Shown here piece by piece: positions 11,887 to 24,102 of a stretch of DNA of 64,000 nt (position 1 is the first letter of the stretch; each line of letters opens with the position of its first letter). The stretch covers positions 25,711,501-25,775,500 of the forward strand of contig NC_084938.1 of assembly GCF_958298935.1 (NCBI RefSeq), in the 5' to 3' direction. The stretch comes from Phragmites australis. Its lineage: Eukaryota; Streptophyta; Magnoliopsida; Poales; Poaceae. A model generated the notes under the pieces. It had not been told where the DNA came from. It was given only the letters and a program-made list of their open reading frames with translations, and made no database searches. A program made the position numbers and the translations under genes.

Positions 11887-14800
11887 GTAATACTCCAAAC
11901 CTGGATCTTCTATGCCTCATGTATCAGTGCCTGGATCAAGTAGCTGATACGCACAATATAAAAATTGTAGTATCACAGTCAAACTTTGTAGATACATATT
12001 AAGGTTCAGAGTATAAAATGTTACAAACTAAACTGTATATTACAAACTTGAACAAACGGCCAACAAAAACACAGCGGAAAGCATATACTCAGGCCACAAG
12101 CTGCTAAGGTGCGAACGCAACTTTTAAGACTACTCTTCATTCCTGATTTTGCCTCCGGCGTTGTTAGCATCGGCTTTTCTCATCTGAATGATAGTAAGAG
12201 TGAGTACGGAAGGTACTCAACAAGCCCTATACTACTTCAAAGTGTTGATAGATGCATACAGGAGAAATTCAAGGATAAGACTTTATGGTTTAGTTTTAAG
12301 CGCAAAGCTGTTTATGCAGGTATTCAATTGTATCATCTACTATTGACTTTAAAATAGTTTAAATAGTTCAAAACAAAGCCACTATATCTAGGAGTTTTTC
12401 GGTCTTGAGAGGGGATACACCTCGCTCCGCAGTCCCTATTATCACATCTGACATACCTCTAGTATCACACAACTTTCGGCGGATTGAGCCAGGAACCATC
12501 ATCACACGGACATCTAGTCCACACACTCACTCATCAAGACGCACGCACTCGGAGTCTACTTAAGCGTTACCATACCTTCGCATGTCCATGACCGTGGACA
12601 CGACTATTCGAATAAGTTTATACTCTGTAGAGGTTATACACTGTAACCACATGATATGCTCAGCCTCCAACCGTTGCAAGCGGAGGTGCAAATCATACCG
12701 AGACACTCCAATCACGAGGGTGGCTAAGCATGATGGCACAATGACTCAGTCCTTAAACGACCAGGACAGGTATCTTTTGACAATAAATACTACAGAGGTG
12801 ACTCAAGCCCCCAGGAGCATCCTCATCTAGAGTACTACTCTACTTGCCCCCGCCAAATAGTTTTCACCTATTTTTATATATCACCCACCATATCCTACAC
12901 GACATCAAGGATTTCACAATCATCACAGAATTTACAACCATCAAGGATTCATGGTATATGAGTTATCATTGATAACAGTAAATCTTATTTCTGAGGAGAG
13001 GTGTTTTAAAAGCGACGTCTCCAAGGAGATGTATTCAGACCTAAGCATGCTAGATATCAAGGCGTCGTCCATCGTTAATATAGATAACATAGGTAATCTG
13101 AGGATGATATGTATTCTGGATGATGATATTCAAGGCATGACATGTGTTTGATAGGATTTAACTATTACAAGTAGTTTGTAAAAGCACAATACATAACACA
13201 TACGATAATAAGTTCAGTTTTAGTTGATCATGTAGATTATTTGAAATCATTGGTTCAGTATGATCAAGGAGATATGACTTGCATTCTTCGAAGTTCTCTT
13301 CAAACTCTTGGTTATAGTCAGGATCCTCCTCGCTCCTGATGCTCTCAGCGCAACACTCATATAATTCTGGTGGTTCTGCAATTGTGACTATGATAAATAA
13401 CGTTAACACTAGAGAAGAATCAAATAACACCAAATGAAAAATCAAATGAGCCATAATAGATATCACATTACGAATGGATAGGTAGATCTCGATTTTAGAT
13501 GAATTTTGGTGAAATGATCACCGGAATTGGAGCCAGAACGGAGAAGTTAATCTAAAATTAAATTGAGAAATTATGAAATTACACTATTCATAGGTGGAGC
13601 CTACAGGTGGGGCCCACAGAACAGTAGCATAGACCCATATGAATAGTGACTCAGTGGGACCCAAATGAACCATACTGGTTGTGCTAAAGTGGGATGGGCC
13701 AGGTTCGGGCTTGGGTTGCATAGTACCGACTCACTTGGGTTTTAGGCTAGCTGATTTGCAGGTTGTGGAGCTAGGCTGGCCCATTGGGGGCACAACCTTT
13801 GGGCTGCTGGGCCAGCCTGGCAGGCTGGCGGCACTCGGGCCGAGCCGTGGCCCATGCAGCCAAGCCAAGCCATGGTCTGCAGTTGTTCCAAGCACACGCA
13901 TGGGTGTGCTGGCGCGGAACAGCAGTGGAGGGGGAAAATTGGCCGTCGGCGAGCAATTGTTGTGAAGGCGCACGGGTGAGGTCGTCGAAATTGAGTTTTC
14001 GATGGAGTTTCATGACGAGAAGCTAACGCCGGCTATCTACGCGCGATGAGGAACTCTATTATGTGCTCCTTGACGACGATCGGCGGCGGGAACGACACCA
14101 GGCAACAGACGGAGTGGATGGCAGCAGCGCTAGCAAATCGTGCAGCACCTCCCCTATATCGTCAGGTGCCAACCTACAAGGTAAATGATCCTAGTGCCCC
14201 TAGGCTTCTCGGCACAATGGTTGGACCACATCACAGAGCACAAACGCGCCGGCAGTGAGTATTTGCACGGCGGCAGAAACATCAACATGACGGCACATGG
14301 CTACGCGCTAAGAAAGAGCTTCGGGGCAGTGACATGCTACCTAGGCGAACGCATGAAGGAATTGGGAGGCTCACCGAGAGCAAAAATGGCGGCAGGCAGG
14401 GCGGCGGCCGATGATTCGTCAAAGAGGCGACGGTGGTGCGGCTTGGTCAAAGGCTCGGATGGCCTCCTGTCTGGCTTCTGGTCGATGAAGAGTGGCACTG
14501 GGGCAGCGTTTTCTACCTAGGTCTCCTCGGCAGCACGTGGGTGGTGAATCAGCAATGGCGAGCGGCTGTGGCGAGCAATGGCGCAACGGTGGCATCGATT
14601 TGAGGAAACAGAGAGAGAGGGGCAGGGCAGCTCTATTTATAGAGGGATGCGAAGTAGTGAGGCGGTGCAGTGTATGATGTCATGTGGTCATCGGTGGCAA
14701 CCCGGTGGTGAGGTGGCGGGGCTGTGCCCATCTCTTTTTCTGCAGCATGGGCACTCTGTGCCGTTCACGCGCGCGGGGGCACATAAGTCATCGCGCCAGA

Positions 14801-15619
14801 CGCTCGGGTGGCGCGCTGTGAGGGCAGACAGAGAGGAGAGAGAGTGAGAGTGCGGAGGGTGCCGCAGAGATATTTCCCGGAGGGGAATGGCGGCCGACGC
14901 ATTGCAGTGGTGAGGTGGAGGAGGGAGGAGAGAGTGCGGGCGGCCAAGCGCCAGATGGCCGAGATGCGGACGACCATGCTCGTGTGAGCGCGCTGGTGGG
15001 CGGGAAAGCCGGTGCGCTGTGATCTGGGCCGGTAGCGTGAGTGAGTGAGCCGAGCGCGCGGGAGGAAAGAGAGAATGGGGGTCGGGCCGATTGGGCTGAG
15101 CAAGAGTGAAGGGAGGGAAGATTGAGCCCGTGAGAGAAAATGGAAAAAGAAAATAAGTTTGATTTTAAATTCAAATGAGGTATTTGAATTTGGCTTTAAC
15201 TTGGGATTCAGGTCAATTCAAATAAATATATTTGAATTATGATTTGGTCTTGGGTCTTGATTTTTGGAAGATTATTTGAATTCAATGGATTTGAATGCAA
15301 TTTGATTTAAGCCGAAGGGAACTAAGAGTATAATTGAAATTGCGAGACATTCAATTTCAATTCTTCACACACTAGAAACCATAAAAACCTCAAACCAATA
15401 TATATACGAACCAATTCAATGCAGGAATCAGAAATAAACTTGGTGTAATTTGGAATACTTAGTCCATTTAACATATATGAATGTATACATACTGGTATAT
15501 ATATATTCATATATATATAAATGTTGTCTTGATTTTAGTTTGCTTAATTAATCATAAAAAGTTTTAATTGAGAGTTAAATTTGCAATTAATTAACATGTT
15601 TAAAACTCATGATGTTACA
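11887..15619 (-). mobile_element. Long LTR (about 3.7 kb) of a minus-strand retroelement
   Basis: Bounded by TGTAACATC on the minus strand at 15619 and by TTACA at 11887, next to the primer binding site. A GC-rich block (13680-15110) and an AT-rich block with many TTTGAAT motifs (15150-15340) lie inside, a composition known for long grass gypsy LTRs. ORFs in the GC-rich block have no recognised domain. The outer boundary at 15619 rests on the TGTAAC consensus only. Flanks GATCA (10730-10734) and TATCG (15620-15624) do not match as TSDs. Confidence 0.6.
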
Positions 15620-17434
15620 TATCGCGTAGGGGTGAGCTACCGGATGTGGGTTGAGGTCAGCGACGGTGGTGAAGGTGTAGCCATCCTCAAGGATGAGGTT
15701 GGCGACCGCGAGGAGCGAGAGGAGGGGAAGGAGCGCAGGAGCAGGTGGCGAGAATGGGGAGGCGAGGTCACTGTGGCAACATAGGTAGAGGCGGTGAGCT
15801 CACTGGGACTAGGGTACAGAAAAGTGCTAAGGCCTGTATTGGGCTAGGCATAATGGGTTATGGCCTTATGTGTGGCATGGGCTTTTCTATAGGTTAAAAA
15901 TGGTAAAAATAAATTAATAATATCCTGTTTAAAAACATGATTCAGTAATACGGTCGAGATGAGATATAAACTATTTTCGTCCCTATTTTTAGTCGTCGTA
16001 GTTATGTTCCCGATAAGAATTAAGAATACGAAAACAATCATATAAAAATATGAAACGATCACAAACAGGACAGAATTTTTCCACCCCACCTTCATCCCTA
16101 GCATCCACACCTCTCTCTCTCTCTACCTAAGTCTGAGAGGGTGGCAGAGTTGGACGGCAAGAAAATTTTGTCCTGCTAGTTACTCCATTACAGTAGCAGT
16201 ACTCCATGTTTTCTTCGCTAACCCTGTAGCGTGCAGTTCGTGTAACGTGGACATCAATTTGTGCTTTTCTAGTTCTGTACTGGAGTGCTGGTGCTGGGTT
16301 TCTGGCCCCGGCCGCCCAAAACGCAGCGCAGCAGTCAGCGGAGTCTGTCTGATCCCAAGTCACCAGCAACTGCGCGTGCCACGCATTCTTTTCTTTCCTT
16401 TCACAGCTTTTCTTAACACCTCTTTAAAAAAAAAAGTACAGCCTTCCTGAACTGCCAAAACGCCAATCTTTATCTTCGTTCACTCCGTTTGATCATTGAA
16501 AAAGAAATCTCTTATTCACTGACAGTACTTTTTACAGCAATTAGCAGGTACTGACATACTGATAAGAAGTGAGAAGAATTTACAGTGACTTGCATAGCCG
16601 GTCGGTGATGTTGTAGTACTCCGAACAGTAAGGAAGATTCAGGGTCTGTTTGATCGAGGCCGGCGCTCGTCCTCACCAAAAAAAAAAAAAAACCTGCGCC
16701 CCCGTGCATTGTTTGAATGTTAGTCAACTACGGACTCGCTCACGAAATCACGGACGGCCGATTTCTCTACTAAATAATGGGCTGACAGAACAGGTGTGGA
16801 CCAAAATCAAACAGCCTAACTGCCTGATCATCCTACTCCCTGCATGACATGAAATTGCGAGCGAAAAACAGTTGATCAGAGGAGCTAGGATCGATGAGCG
16901 ATTGAATGCAGAAGCAAGAGAGTGAGACGATCGAAGAGCTAGCTGGTGGATGCCCTGCGTGGCGCAGGTCCTGTCACGTTGGTATTCAAGGCTTGAAAGT
17001 GTTTGGAATCGGGAGCTAGGCTGCCGAGGCCTGGCGCAGATGTCTGGTCGTTCAACTGGACTGGGAGCTGCAGGAAGGGAGACCCGCCTGGCGCGTGCCT
17101 TTCCTGCTTGCTCTTAGGCTAGCCATGTCAGAAACTGGAAGTTTCTACTTGCATGCATGCGTCCTCTAAAACATGCACTCAGAGTTTATTTAGGAGTGCT
17201 AGTGCTAGCGCTTTTCGCATTCGGATCCTCTGAGCGGAGCTACAGTATTGGTTACAAAAGTACGGTAGCATCTAATCTTCAGAGCGCTTGAAAGTCATGG
17301 AGACTTCAATTCATAAGTCAAAGGACATCAATGTGTGCTTTTCTAGTTCTGTACTAATTGCCATTCAGAGCACCCTCACCCCTCTCCACACACATTACTA
17401 TCCATCCTCTCCCAGTCATGTGCCTCTCCCAAGT
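15620..17434. other. Intergenic with small repeats
   Basis: No gene is supported. A near-identical 33-bp direct repeat (32/33) occurs at 16249-16281 and 17323-17355. Sequences GGGTCTGTTTGATCG (about 16640) and its inverted counterpart ATCAAACAGCC (about 16806) could be ends of a 180-bp MITE, but the TSD is unclear. Confidence 0.4.
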
Positions 17435-18303
17435 TAGGGGTGGCAACAGGACGGATGGAGTAAAAACGCATTCAACCCGAAATCTAAAACCTGACTCAGA
17501 TCCGAAGATTGAACCAGGTGCAACGAGGGGACCCGGCGACCGGCCATGAGACTAGGAGAGGGGATGAGACAATGAGGGGATTTAGGGCGGCTAGGTGGGC
17601 CACGACTGAGGGGGCAGGAGAGGCCTGGAAGGGGAGGATGGGAGGCGTGCCTAGTAGTGGAGAAGAGGTTAGAGGTTGTACGCGCCGTCGTTGCTAGTCC
17701 ACCGATGAGGAGTCTGTAACGGTTAGGCTGTCAGGGTCACGACTGTAGCCATCGTCGCCCCAGCGTAGCCGTCTTCCCGTGCATAGCTACCCCCGCGAGT
17801 AGCCACCGAGGAGGAGGAGCCTAGGTCTGAGCAGTCCCCGCCACCGCCGCCACCAGTTGCCGCCCCCGCGTAGCCTGCTACCGCCGCACTAGTCCACCAA
17901 GGAGGAGCCGAGGATCGAGCAGGGCCTACCGCAGAAGCCGGGAGAGGGATGCACCACCGTCCACCGGGCTGCCACGTCGGCTCGCCGCCGCCCACCGCCG
18001 CCCACCGCCTAGGGTTCCTAAGCCCTGATGTGTGTGGTGTGTTGGTCACGCTAGTGCCTCACGTGGTTCTGAGTGGAGACACGGAGATGGTCACGCCACA
18101 CGGTCCTAGTGAGGTCAAGTGAATGGGCCGACGCTGTGTAATGGGCCATCAAAGGTCGGGACCATGGGGGCACCTGTGGGTGAAAATTGAAACCCGATCC
18201 CAAACCCGACTCGACAACCTTGTAAGGCCATTTTTCCACCTAAACCCGCACATGTCGGGTCTAAAATCCGTGGGGCCCTGATCCAACCCACTGCCACCCT
18301 TAC
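17435..18303. mobile_element. TIR element with GGGGTGGCA ends and GC-rich interior
   Basis: Left end TTAGGGGTGGCAAC and right end TGCCACCCTTA are inverted repeats of the type seen in hAT-like plant elements. Near both ends are copies of ACCCGA/GGGTC motifs. The interior (about 17560-18050) is unusually GC-rich and gives a 108-residue minus-strand frame rich in Gly and Ala that I do not recognise. It may be captured host DNA. A clean TSD could not be read. Confidence 0.5.
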
Positions 18304-18788
18304 CCCCAGGTTTGTTGCAGTGCTTCAACTATGCCTCTTGCTTCCCGGAAGACCGGCATAGCTTGGGCAAGAGGCGGTGGGCCAATGTTGAGCTTTGACC
18401 TACATGGTTTGATGCGGGACCGATAGTGAACCCCCCCTGGGCAATGAGCACCGTCTGATCATGCTTACATGATCAATATTTGTGTGACCTAGGTTTGCAT
18501 GGGCCGATTGGATCAAACGGGCGCATGGCTTGCACTGAACTAGTTGAGCCGATGGGTATTTGTACGTGGGCCGATTTAGGATAAATCCATCGTCATTTTG
18601 GCCCATAACTTGGATCCAATTTAGGATTGCGTCCGAGGGAATCGAGGCCCCCTCTGGCATGTTTATGTAACTCCAATGAGCCCAACCCGCGAAACTTCAG
18701 CCCAGCACACCGCTTCCGGCCTAATACCCTCTAGTTCTGCCCAACCCAATCCCCTCCTTCACTTGGCAGCCCGAGAACGGGCTGGTAG
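18304..18788. other. Intergenic, no gene seen
   Basis: Unique-looking sequence upstream of the outer gypsy LTR. An 86-residue minus-strand frame (18400-18660) has no recognisable domain. Confidence 0.35.
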
Positions 18789-19142
18789 TGTCATGACTAC
18801 TACCGTGGCGGCTCACACATCAACTGGAAAGGGAGGCAAGGAAGCAAAGTCTAGGAACGACAGAGAGGCCCAAAGAGCAGAGAAGCGGACCCGGAAGCCC
18901 ACAACATTGTACCCATCGATGACCTGGGCCAAGTGATCGCATGCGCCAGCTGTATGAGGGTGAGACAGATGCATCGTTACGGCTAAGAAAGATGACCGCT
19001 CTCAACTACTTCTAAAGTACCTTCCATTTCCTTACCTCTTTCCCCTCCCCTAAGAACTTATTCTTCCAGAACTCTGTAATTCTACTACCAAATCGGAGAT
19101 TGCAATCGAGTGAACACTATCATGATTAAGAGGGTTGTAACA
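18789..19142 (+). repeat. 5' LTR of the outer gypsy element
   Basis: It begins TGTCATGACTACTACCG and ends GGGTTGTAACA (TG...CA). Its first about 120 bp match 39370-39488 and its last about 190 bp match 40237-40423, which identifies the 3' LTR despite the insertion in it. Confidence 0.85.
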
Positions 19143-19144
19143 TC

Positions 19145-19157
19145 TGGCATCAGAGCC
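19145..19157 (+). other. Primer binding site of the outer gypsy element
   Basis: TGGCATCAGAGCC lies two bases after the 5' LTR. It differs from the plant initiator-tRNA-Met complement by one base. Confidence 0.8.
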
Positions 19158-19186
19158 TATTCAACCTTGCGGATCCACCAAAGTAC

Positions 19187-20190
19187 TTGGCACGGCCGCA
19201 ATACCTGACGTGCGAACAGCGGAAGATGGCGGAGATGGAGCAGCAGGTGGCGGAGAATGCGAAGGCACTGGCGCCTCTGCCGGGGTTGTTGAAGACGGTG
19301 GAGGAGCTGTCCGTGTCAAATGTGATGATGCTCAAGATGCTGGAGGAGATGGGACTAGTGGTGACGAAGCTCACTAGCCAGAAACTAGAGGTGGATGCGA
19401 TCATGGATGATCTGAGGAGCGAGGTGAAGGATTTGCATGTGCAAGTGAAGCAGATTGGTGCCAAAATGAAGGGGGTATCACCGTCGACCACCGTCCACCT
19501 CTTCTTCTAGTACCACCTCATCTGAAACGATTGGATAATCCATAGTTAGGACGTGATGGCAGGCATCCTGGGCTAAGAGTCCATGGCGTGGACAATCATA
19601 TCTGGGGGAAACGAATTTGGGGATTTTTTCCCCCTAATTCTACCTCTGGTCAAGGGTATGCCTCAAACCTCTAACGTTTTGCTCAATTCACCTGGTTATG
19701 AGTCACCATCATATTGGTATGGAGGTTTGCACAATGTGTTTCCCTGCTTAGATTTCCCATCTTTTGATGGCGATGCGCCTAAATCCTGGAAGATTAATTG
19801 CAAATCTTATTTCCGCATCGTATGTATCTCTCCAAATTTGTGGTTGAATCTAGCTATGATGCACTTTACATGTAGTGTAGCGTTGTGGCTTCAGACCACA
19901 ACATTTGTGTATCATGTGTCGGATTGGGAACATATCATGTCTGCAGTGATTGAACTTTTTAGCCAGTATGAGTTTCATAATACTTTGTGTCAATTTTCCC
20001 GATTGCGTTAGACCACTACTGTGCTAGAGTACTCCAAGTGTTTTGATCACCTTATGCACAGTTTGCTCAAGCATCAGGGGTCTTGGGAACCAATGTTCTT
20101 CATCTCTCAATTCCTTGGTGGTTTGCGCATTGATTAGAGTGGTTGTTATTTTACATTGCCCTAAAACACTCGATATTGGTCCCAACTAAC
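19187..20190 (+). pseudogene. gag remnant of the outer gypsy element
   Basis: The first 107-residue frame (19187-19510) is Glu/Lys/Met-rich and coiled-coil-like (KMAEMEQQVAENAKAL). A second frame (19583-20011) contains FPCLDFPSFDGDAPKSWK, then FTCSVALWLQT. This is the retrotransposon gag pattern FP.LDFP.FDG..P..W. It continues past a stop with LEYSKCFDHLMHSLLKHQGS and breaks off near 20190, where sequence of the inserted element starts. There are at least two in-frame stops and no zinc knuckle, so it is non-functional. Confidence 0.78.
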
Positions 20191-20219
20191 GACCCTTGGG
20201 CAACAATAAAGGTTCTCCT

Positions 20220-20830
20220 CTAGGCCACGGGTGCTCAAGCAGCTGGCGCCAAAAACGACAATGCTGACTGCCAGATGGAGCTTAAAGCCAGCCATGGAAG
20301 AATCAAAAGTAAGTCCACCCCTAGATCACATGTATGTGATATGATTATCGGGTGACTAACGAAAGTTATTTTTCTGTTTGTGTCCTCAGTCCTCAAGTCC
20401 TCCTATAACATCAAGGGAGCCCTTCTTTCTAATGCAATGAAAACCATCGATAGCAATTCCAAATATCAGAATAAACTCAAGAACAATGCAAGGGTCGCGA
20501 GAGCCGAATGGAAGGCCATGGCAATCGAGCGGGACACTGCTATCACCGAGCGAGATGCTACTGTTGCTGAACAGGATGTTGTGGTCTCAATACTCCAAGA
20601 GTTGAAGGAACATGCACTCGACCACATGACTCAATCAACATCCGTAAGCGCCGCTACGTTGCTTGGTATTCTCAAGAGTTACAACCCTGCACTCGACACT
20701 TTAGTAGTGACAGTGGGGGTTAAACTGTACCACTGAAGAAGTAGCAAAACTTGTTCTTAGCATCGAGCTTGTAGTCCCTTCCTTTGTCGAGTCACTAGGG
20801 CTCAGCCTGCCTAATGATGACTGTGAGAGG
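20220..20830 (+). pseudogene. C-terminal remnant of the antisense ORF of the second-level element
   Basis: On the plus strand, opposite to pol, a 118-residue frame (20380-20736) encodes a Lys/Glu/Ala-rich coiled coil (AEWKAMAIERDTAITERDATVAE) followed by SAATLLGILKSYNPALDT. After a frameshift the sequence continues as NCTTEEVAKLVLSIELVV and SFVESLGLSLPNDD to about 20816. It resembles the C-terminal part of the 'putative gypsy-type transposon' proteins of grasses, whose N-terminal domain is seen in the third-level element at about 37 kb. A possible intron (GT near 20310, AG at 20389) precedes the frame. The N-terminal domain is lost to truncation. Confidence 0.62.
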
Positions 20831-21469
20831 AGTCCCTCGAGCTAATGGTCCGTTTAGCTCAAAACACTTGCAACTTGGTTTATGATCTGAGAATGTCTGT
20901 AACAGTACTATAATTTTGCTTGTCTAACATGCTACTACCTGTTATTCCCTTGCTGATGAAATAGAGTTAACATGAGTAGATGCAATAACCGATAAGTGAG
21001 TGCTATAACCATTCTCGATACTAAATGACTGTGTATCCATTAATATCTGAAAAATCAACTAGACAAATTGTTAGACATGGCTCTATAGTAACCACTCGAG
21101 ATAACCACAATAATAAGGAAAATACTTAGTGTAAAACTTAGAAGAAAAAAAACATGATGGCCTTTGGAAACTTTCACTAACTTGAGTGCTTAACCAGTGT
21201 ACGAACATGACCTCGACAGTGGACACACATGGTATCGACTAGAAATTCATACCCTTTTTTAGCCATTAGGCATGGGATGTATGAAAATCTCTAGTGTTGT
21301 TATGCTTTATTAGGTATAGTTGTCTGTCATCAACCCAACATATACCTCTACTGGCTCCTATCCAAAGCAGTCAATGCAAAGCCAGATAAATTTTTGCAAA
21401 AGACATACAAAATTTACGAAAAGTATGGTATTATTATGTAATACCCCGACTCTATGGTCAAGGAGAAGA

Positions 21470-21930
21470 TTATTTGATCTAAGGGTAGAAAGGAACATAC
21501 CTGTGTTATTAAAAGTGTATGGTGTTATAGCCCTCGACTATCTACTCGATGACTAGAACGAGTAAAGAGTAAAGTTGTAGCATCAAAAGTATGTGATTTA
21601 GCCCCCGACTCTCTATTTGATGTGATAATCAATGCAGAGAGTAGAGCATATGCACCATAATATACTTGATGTGGATCTTGTCCCTTCACTCCATGACTAA
21701 ATTCGAGTAGAAAGTGGAGCATAAGTACTGACATTATATGATCTAGCTTCTGACTCTCAAGTTGGTATGATAACCAAGAAATAGAAAATGAAGAAAGAAA
21801 CATCAAAAAAATATGATGTAGCCCCGAATCCCCATTCAATAGCTAGATTGAATGGAGAATAGAGCATAAGCATTGATTTCTGTTCCTCGACCACGTACTC
21901 GATGACTCCACCCCCGAGTGGGTGGTTGAT
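21470..21930. repeat. Degenerate tandem repeats (about 75-80 bp) in the second-level element
   Basis: Phrases of the type 'tgtagcccccgactctctattcgatgactaga...gagtaga...agcata' recur at least five times with heavy mutation. They lie between the antisense ORF remnant and pol, where Tat-lineage elements often carry tandem repeats. Confidence 0.6.
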
Positions 21931-22870
21931 ATTATGTTATGGTCATCAAGTGTATTCGAATAGCCGGGTAGGTGAGCATTAAAAACACACTCCCGCTCAT
22001 GCTCATTTTTAACGTAGCCTTTGATTTGACATGCAATAATGACCGCACACCTCTCTTTGTAGAGATTGGACAAGTCACAACGTCTCAATGATGCCTCAAC
22101 TTCCGCGAGACGTGTCGTACGACTGAGGAGTCCTCATTTTCACGCCCAGCGATACCGGATCTTGACAGCTCTGTATGTATAGTGTGACATGTTTCCATGC
22201 CTTAAGCTCTACGAGTTCTACTGGGCGTGTAGGGAGAAAGGAAGGAGATGGGGTGAAAAAGCAACGGTCTCCCAAGCTCGGTGAAAAACCAACGGTGGCT
22301 CCACTCCACCATCATCTCCCAAGCCTGGTCCAGAAAGTGAAGAGATAGGGTTTGTCACCGCAAGGTCCCTCTCCATGGTTCCTCCGAGAGTCATGATTGT
22401 TTCTTCCAACGAGGAGTAATCGATGGAAAGGCCTAAGATGAGGTTGTCGTCCCTTCACCCGCCTTTCTAGCATTTCCTTGACGCCAACACCGTGGAATGA
22501 GCGACACAGGAGTCAGCGACATGAGCCGCGAAGGAGAGAGATGATGATGGTGGTGATTTTAATGAGGTCATCGACTAGGTTGCCAACAAGGACTTCGGCA
22601 ATGGAACCTTCGATCTTCTAGTGGTAGAGAAAGTGAGATCATCCTCTCCGTCAACAACTGCCAGATCACCTTTGCGCCCTGCGAAGGGCCACTCGGCATC
22701 GTCAGCTCCGGTTAGTAGCTCCAGCAGGGTCTTTGCCTCGGCCACCCTCTGTGGCCCTTACGCTGGCTAGAGTCTGGTCGCTGACTTTATCAGCTGTCGT
22801 CCAAGGGATGAGTATAGAAGGTTCCTCGACTCGTTCAAAGGGGAGTAAGACCGTTTGGAGTAGATAGTTG
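21931..22870. other. Noncoding interior of the second-level element
   Basis: No intact ORF is present. The segment from 22400 to 22850 is more GC-rich than its surroundings and holds loosely gene-like text on the plus strand, but with stops and no recognisable domain. Confidence 0.35.
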
Positions 22871-22879
22871 CATTGATCT

Positions 22880-23941
22880 AGGTCGTGTAACTCCGACCAC
22901 TATATAGGATCCTTCACACTTAGGTGTAACTTATGGCGTCTAGCCTATTTCTGCACCTTTTGTAGAACAACATCCCTAGTAGTGAGTTTCTTGGGTTGAA
23001 TCTTTTGACTATGATAACTATGCAATGCTTGTTGATACTTAGCCGCTCGAATAGATTCTCGATCACGATACTCCTCAAGTAAATTGATATCGTCTGCCCA
23101 TAACTGCTCTTGCCCTTCTCCGATTAACTTTCCACTTACGATGATCCGAACTGTAACTCAGCCGGGAGCACTGCCTTTGCTCCATAAACTAAAAAGAACG
23201 TTGATTCACCAGTGGCACTGTTAGTCGAAGTGCGAACTGCCCATAGTACCGAGGGAAGTTATTTCACCCAGCGTTTTGAGTAAGCCTTTAGCCTATCGAA
23301 GACCCAAGTTTTGATGCACTGCAAGTCTTAGCCGCTTCTGCGGTTATCTTTCCCACGGGTTCGGTCTCGATCCACTTAGTGAACATGTCGATATCCACAA
23401 ATAGGAACTTATAACCACCTTGGGCCCTTAGGAACGGTTCCAGGATATCTAAGCCTCAAACAAATAAATAACAAGAAAGAGGAATTGTTTGCAGAGCTTG
23501 GACTGGTTGAGTGGTCTGTCTTCCAAAAAATTGACAGCTCTCGCACTTTTTGACCAGCTCGGAAGCATCCTGGAGGGCATTCGACCTATAGAATCCTTAG
23601 CAAAAAGCTTTTCTGACCAAGGTGCGATAAGACGCATGATTACCATAGATGCCTTAATGGATATCGAGCAATATTTTATTGCCCTCTTCCTGCGTGATTT
23701 ACTTCATCAAGATTCCCTTACTCCCCTTTTAGTAGAGCTTGTCGTTTACCAAAGTGTAGAGCCTGGACTTACAAGTAATTTTCTCTGTAGATGCATCATC
23801 ATCAGGGATGTCTTGACCTTCAAGATAGACTTGGTACGGAGTCATCCAAGTTGGTTTTCGTTCGAGTAGTGCAACCTCTGTGTTTGCGGGTTCTGCCTCG
23901 CTGACTGGACTAGAGTGCTGGTCGAGTTGGGCAACATCCAT
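22880..23941 (-). pseudogene. Integrase remnant, second-level element
   Basis: On the minus strand, reading across frames gives an H2C2 finger (GNHASYRTLV then CESCQFF) at about 23500-23650. The integrase core entry (FLFVDIDMFTKWIETEPVGK) lies near 23340-23420, and C-terminal text including TNSATGESTFFLVYGAKAVLP near 23150-23230. Several frameshifts and stops are present. Confidence 0.75.
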
Positions 23942-24102
23942 TCACCAAACTGTCCAGATGGATGATTTGAGAAGTTTCTCAATGAAGACTCATACGGTAT
24001 CAAAGCTTGGGAAGAAGCGAGTCCAGAAAGTTCATCCGCACCGGAGTTTCCACTCCTCCTGATATGTGTTGCTTCTAACCCTTTAAACTTTTGCTCGAGC
24101 TT

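Noticed and set aside
17723..18049. 108-aa Gly/Ala-rich minus-strand frame as a gene
   Set aside because: It lies inside a TIR element and has no recognised domain; kept only as possible captured DNA.
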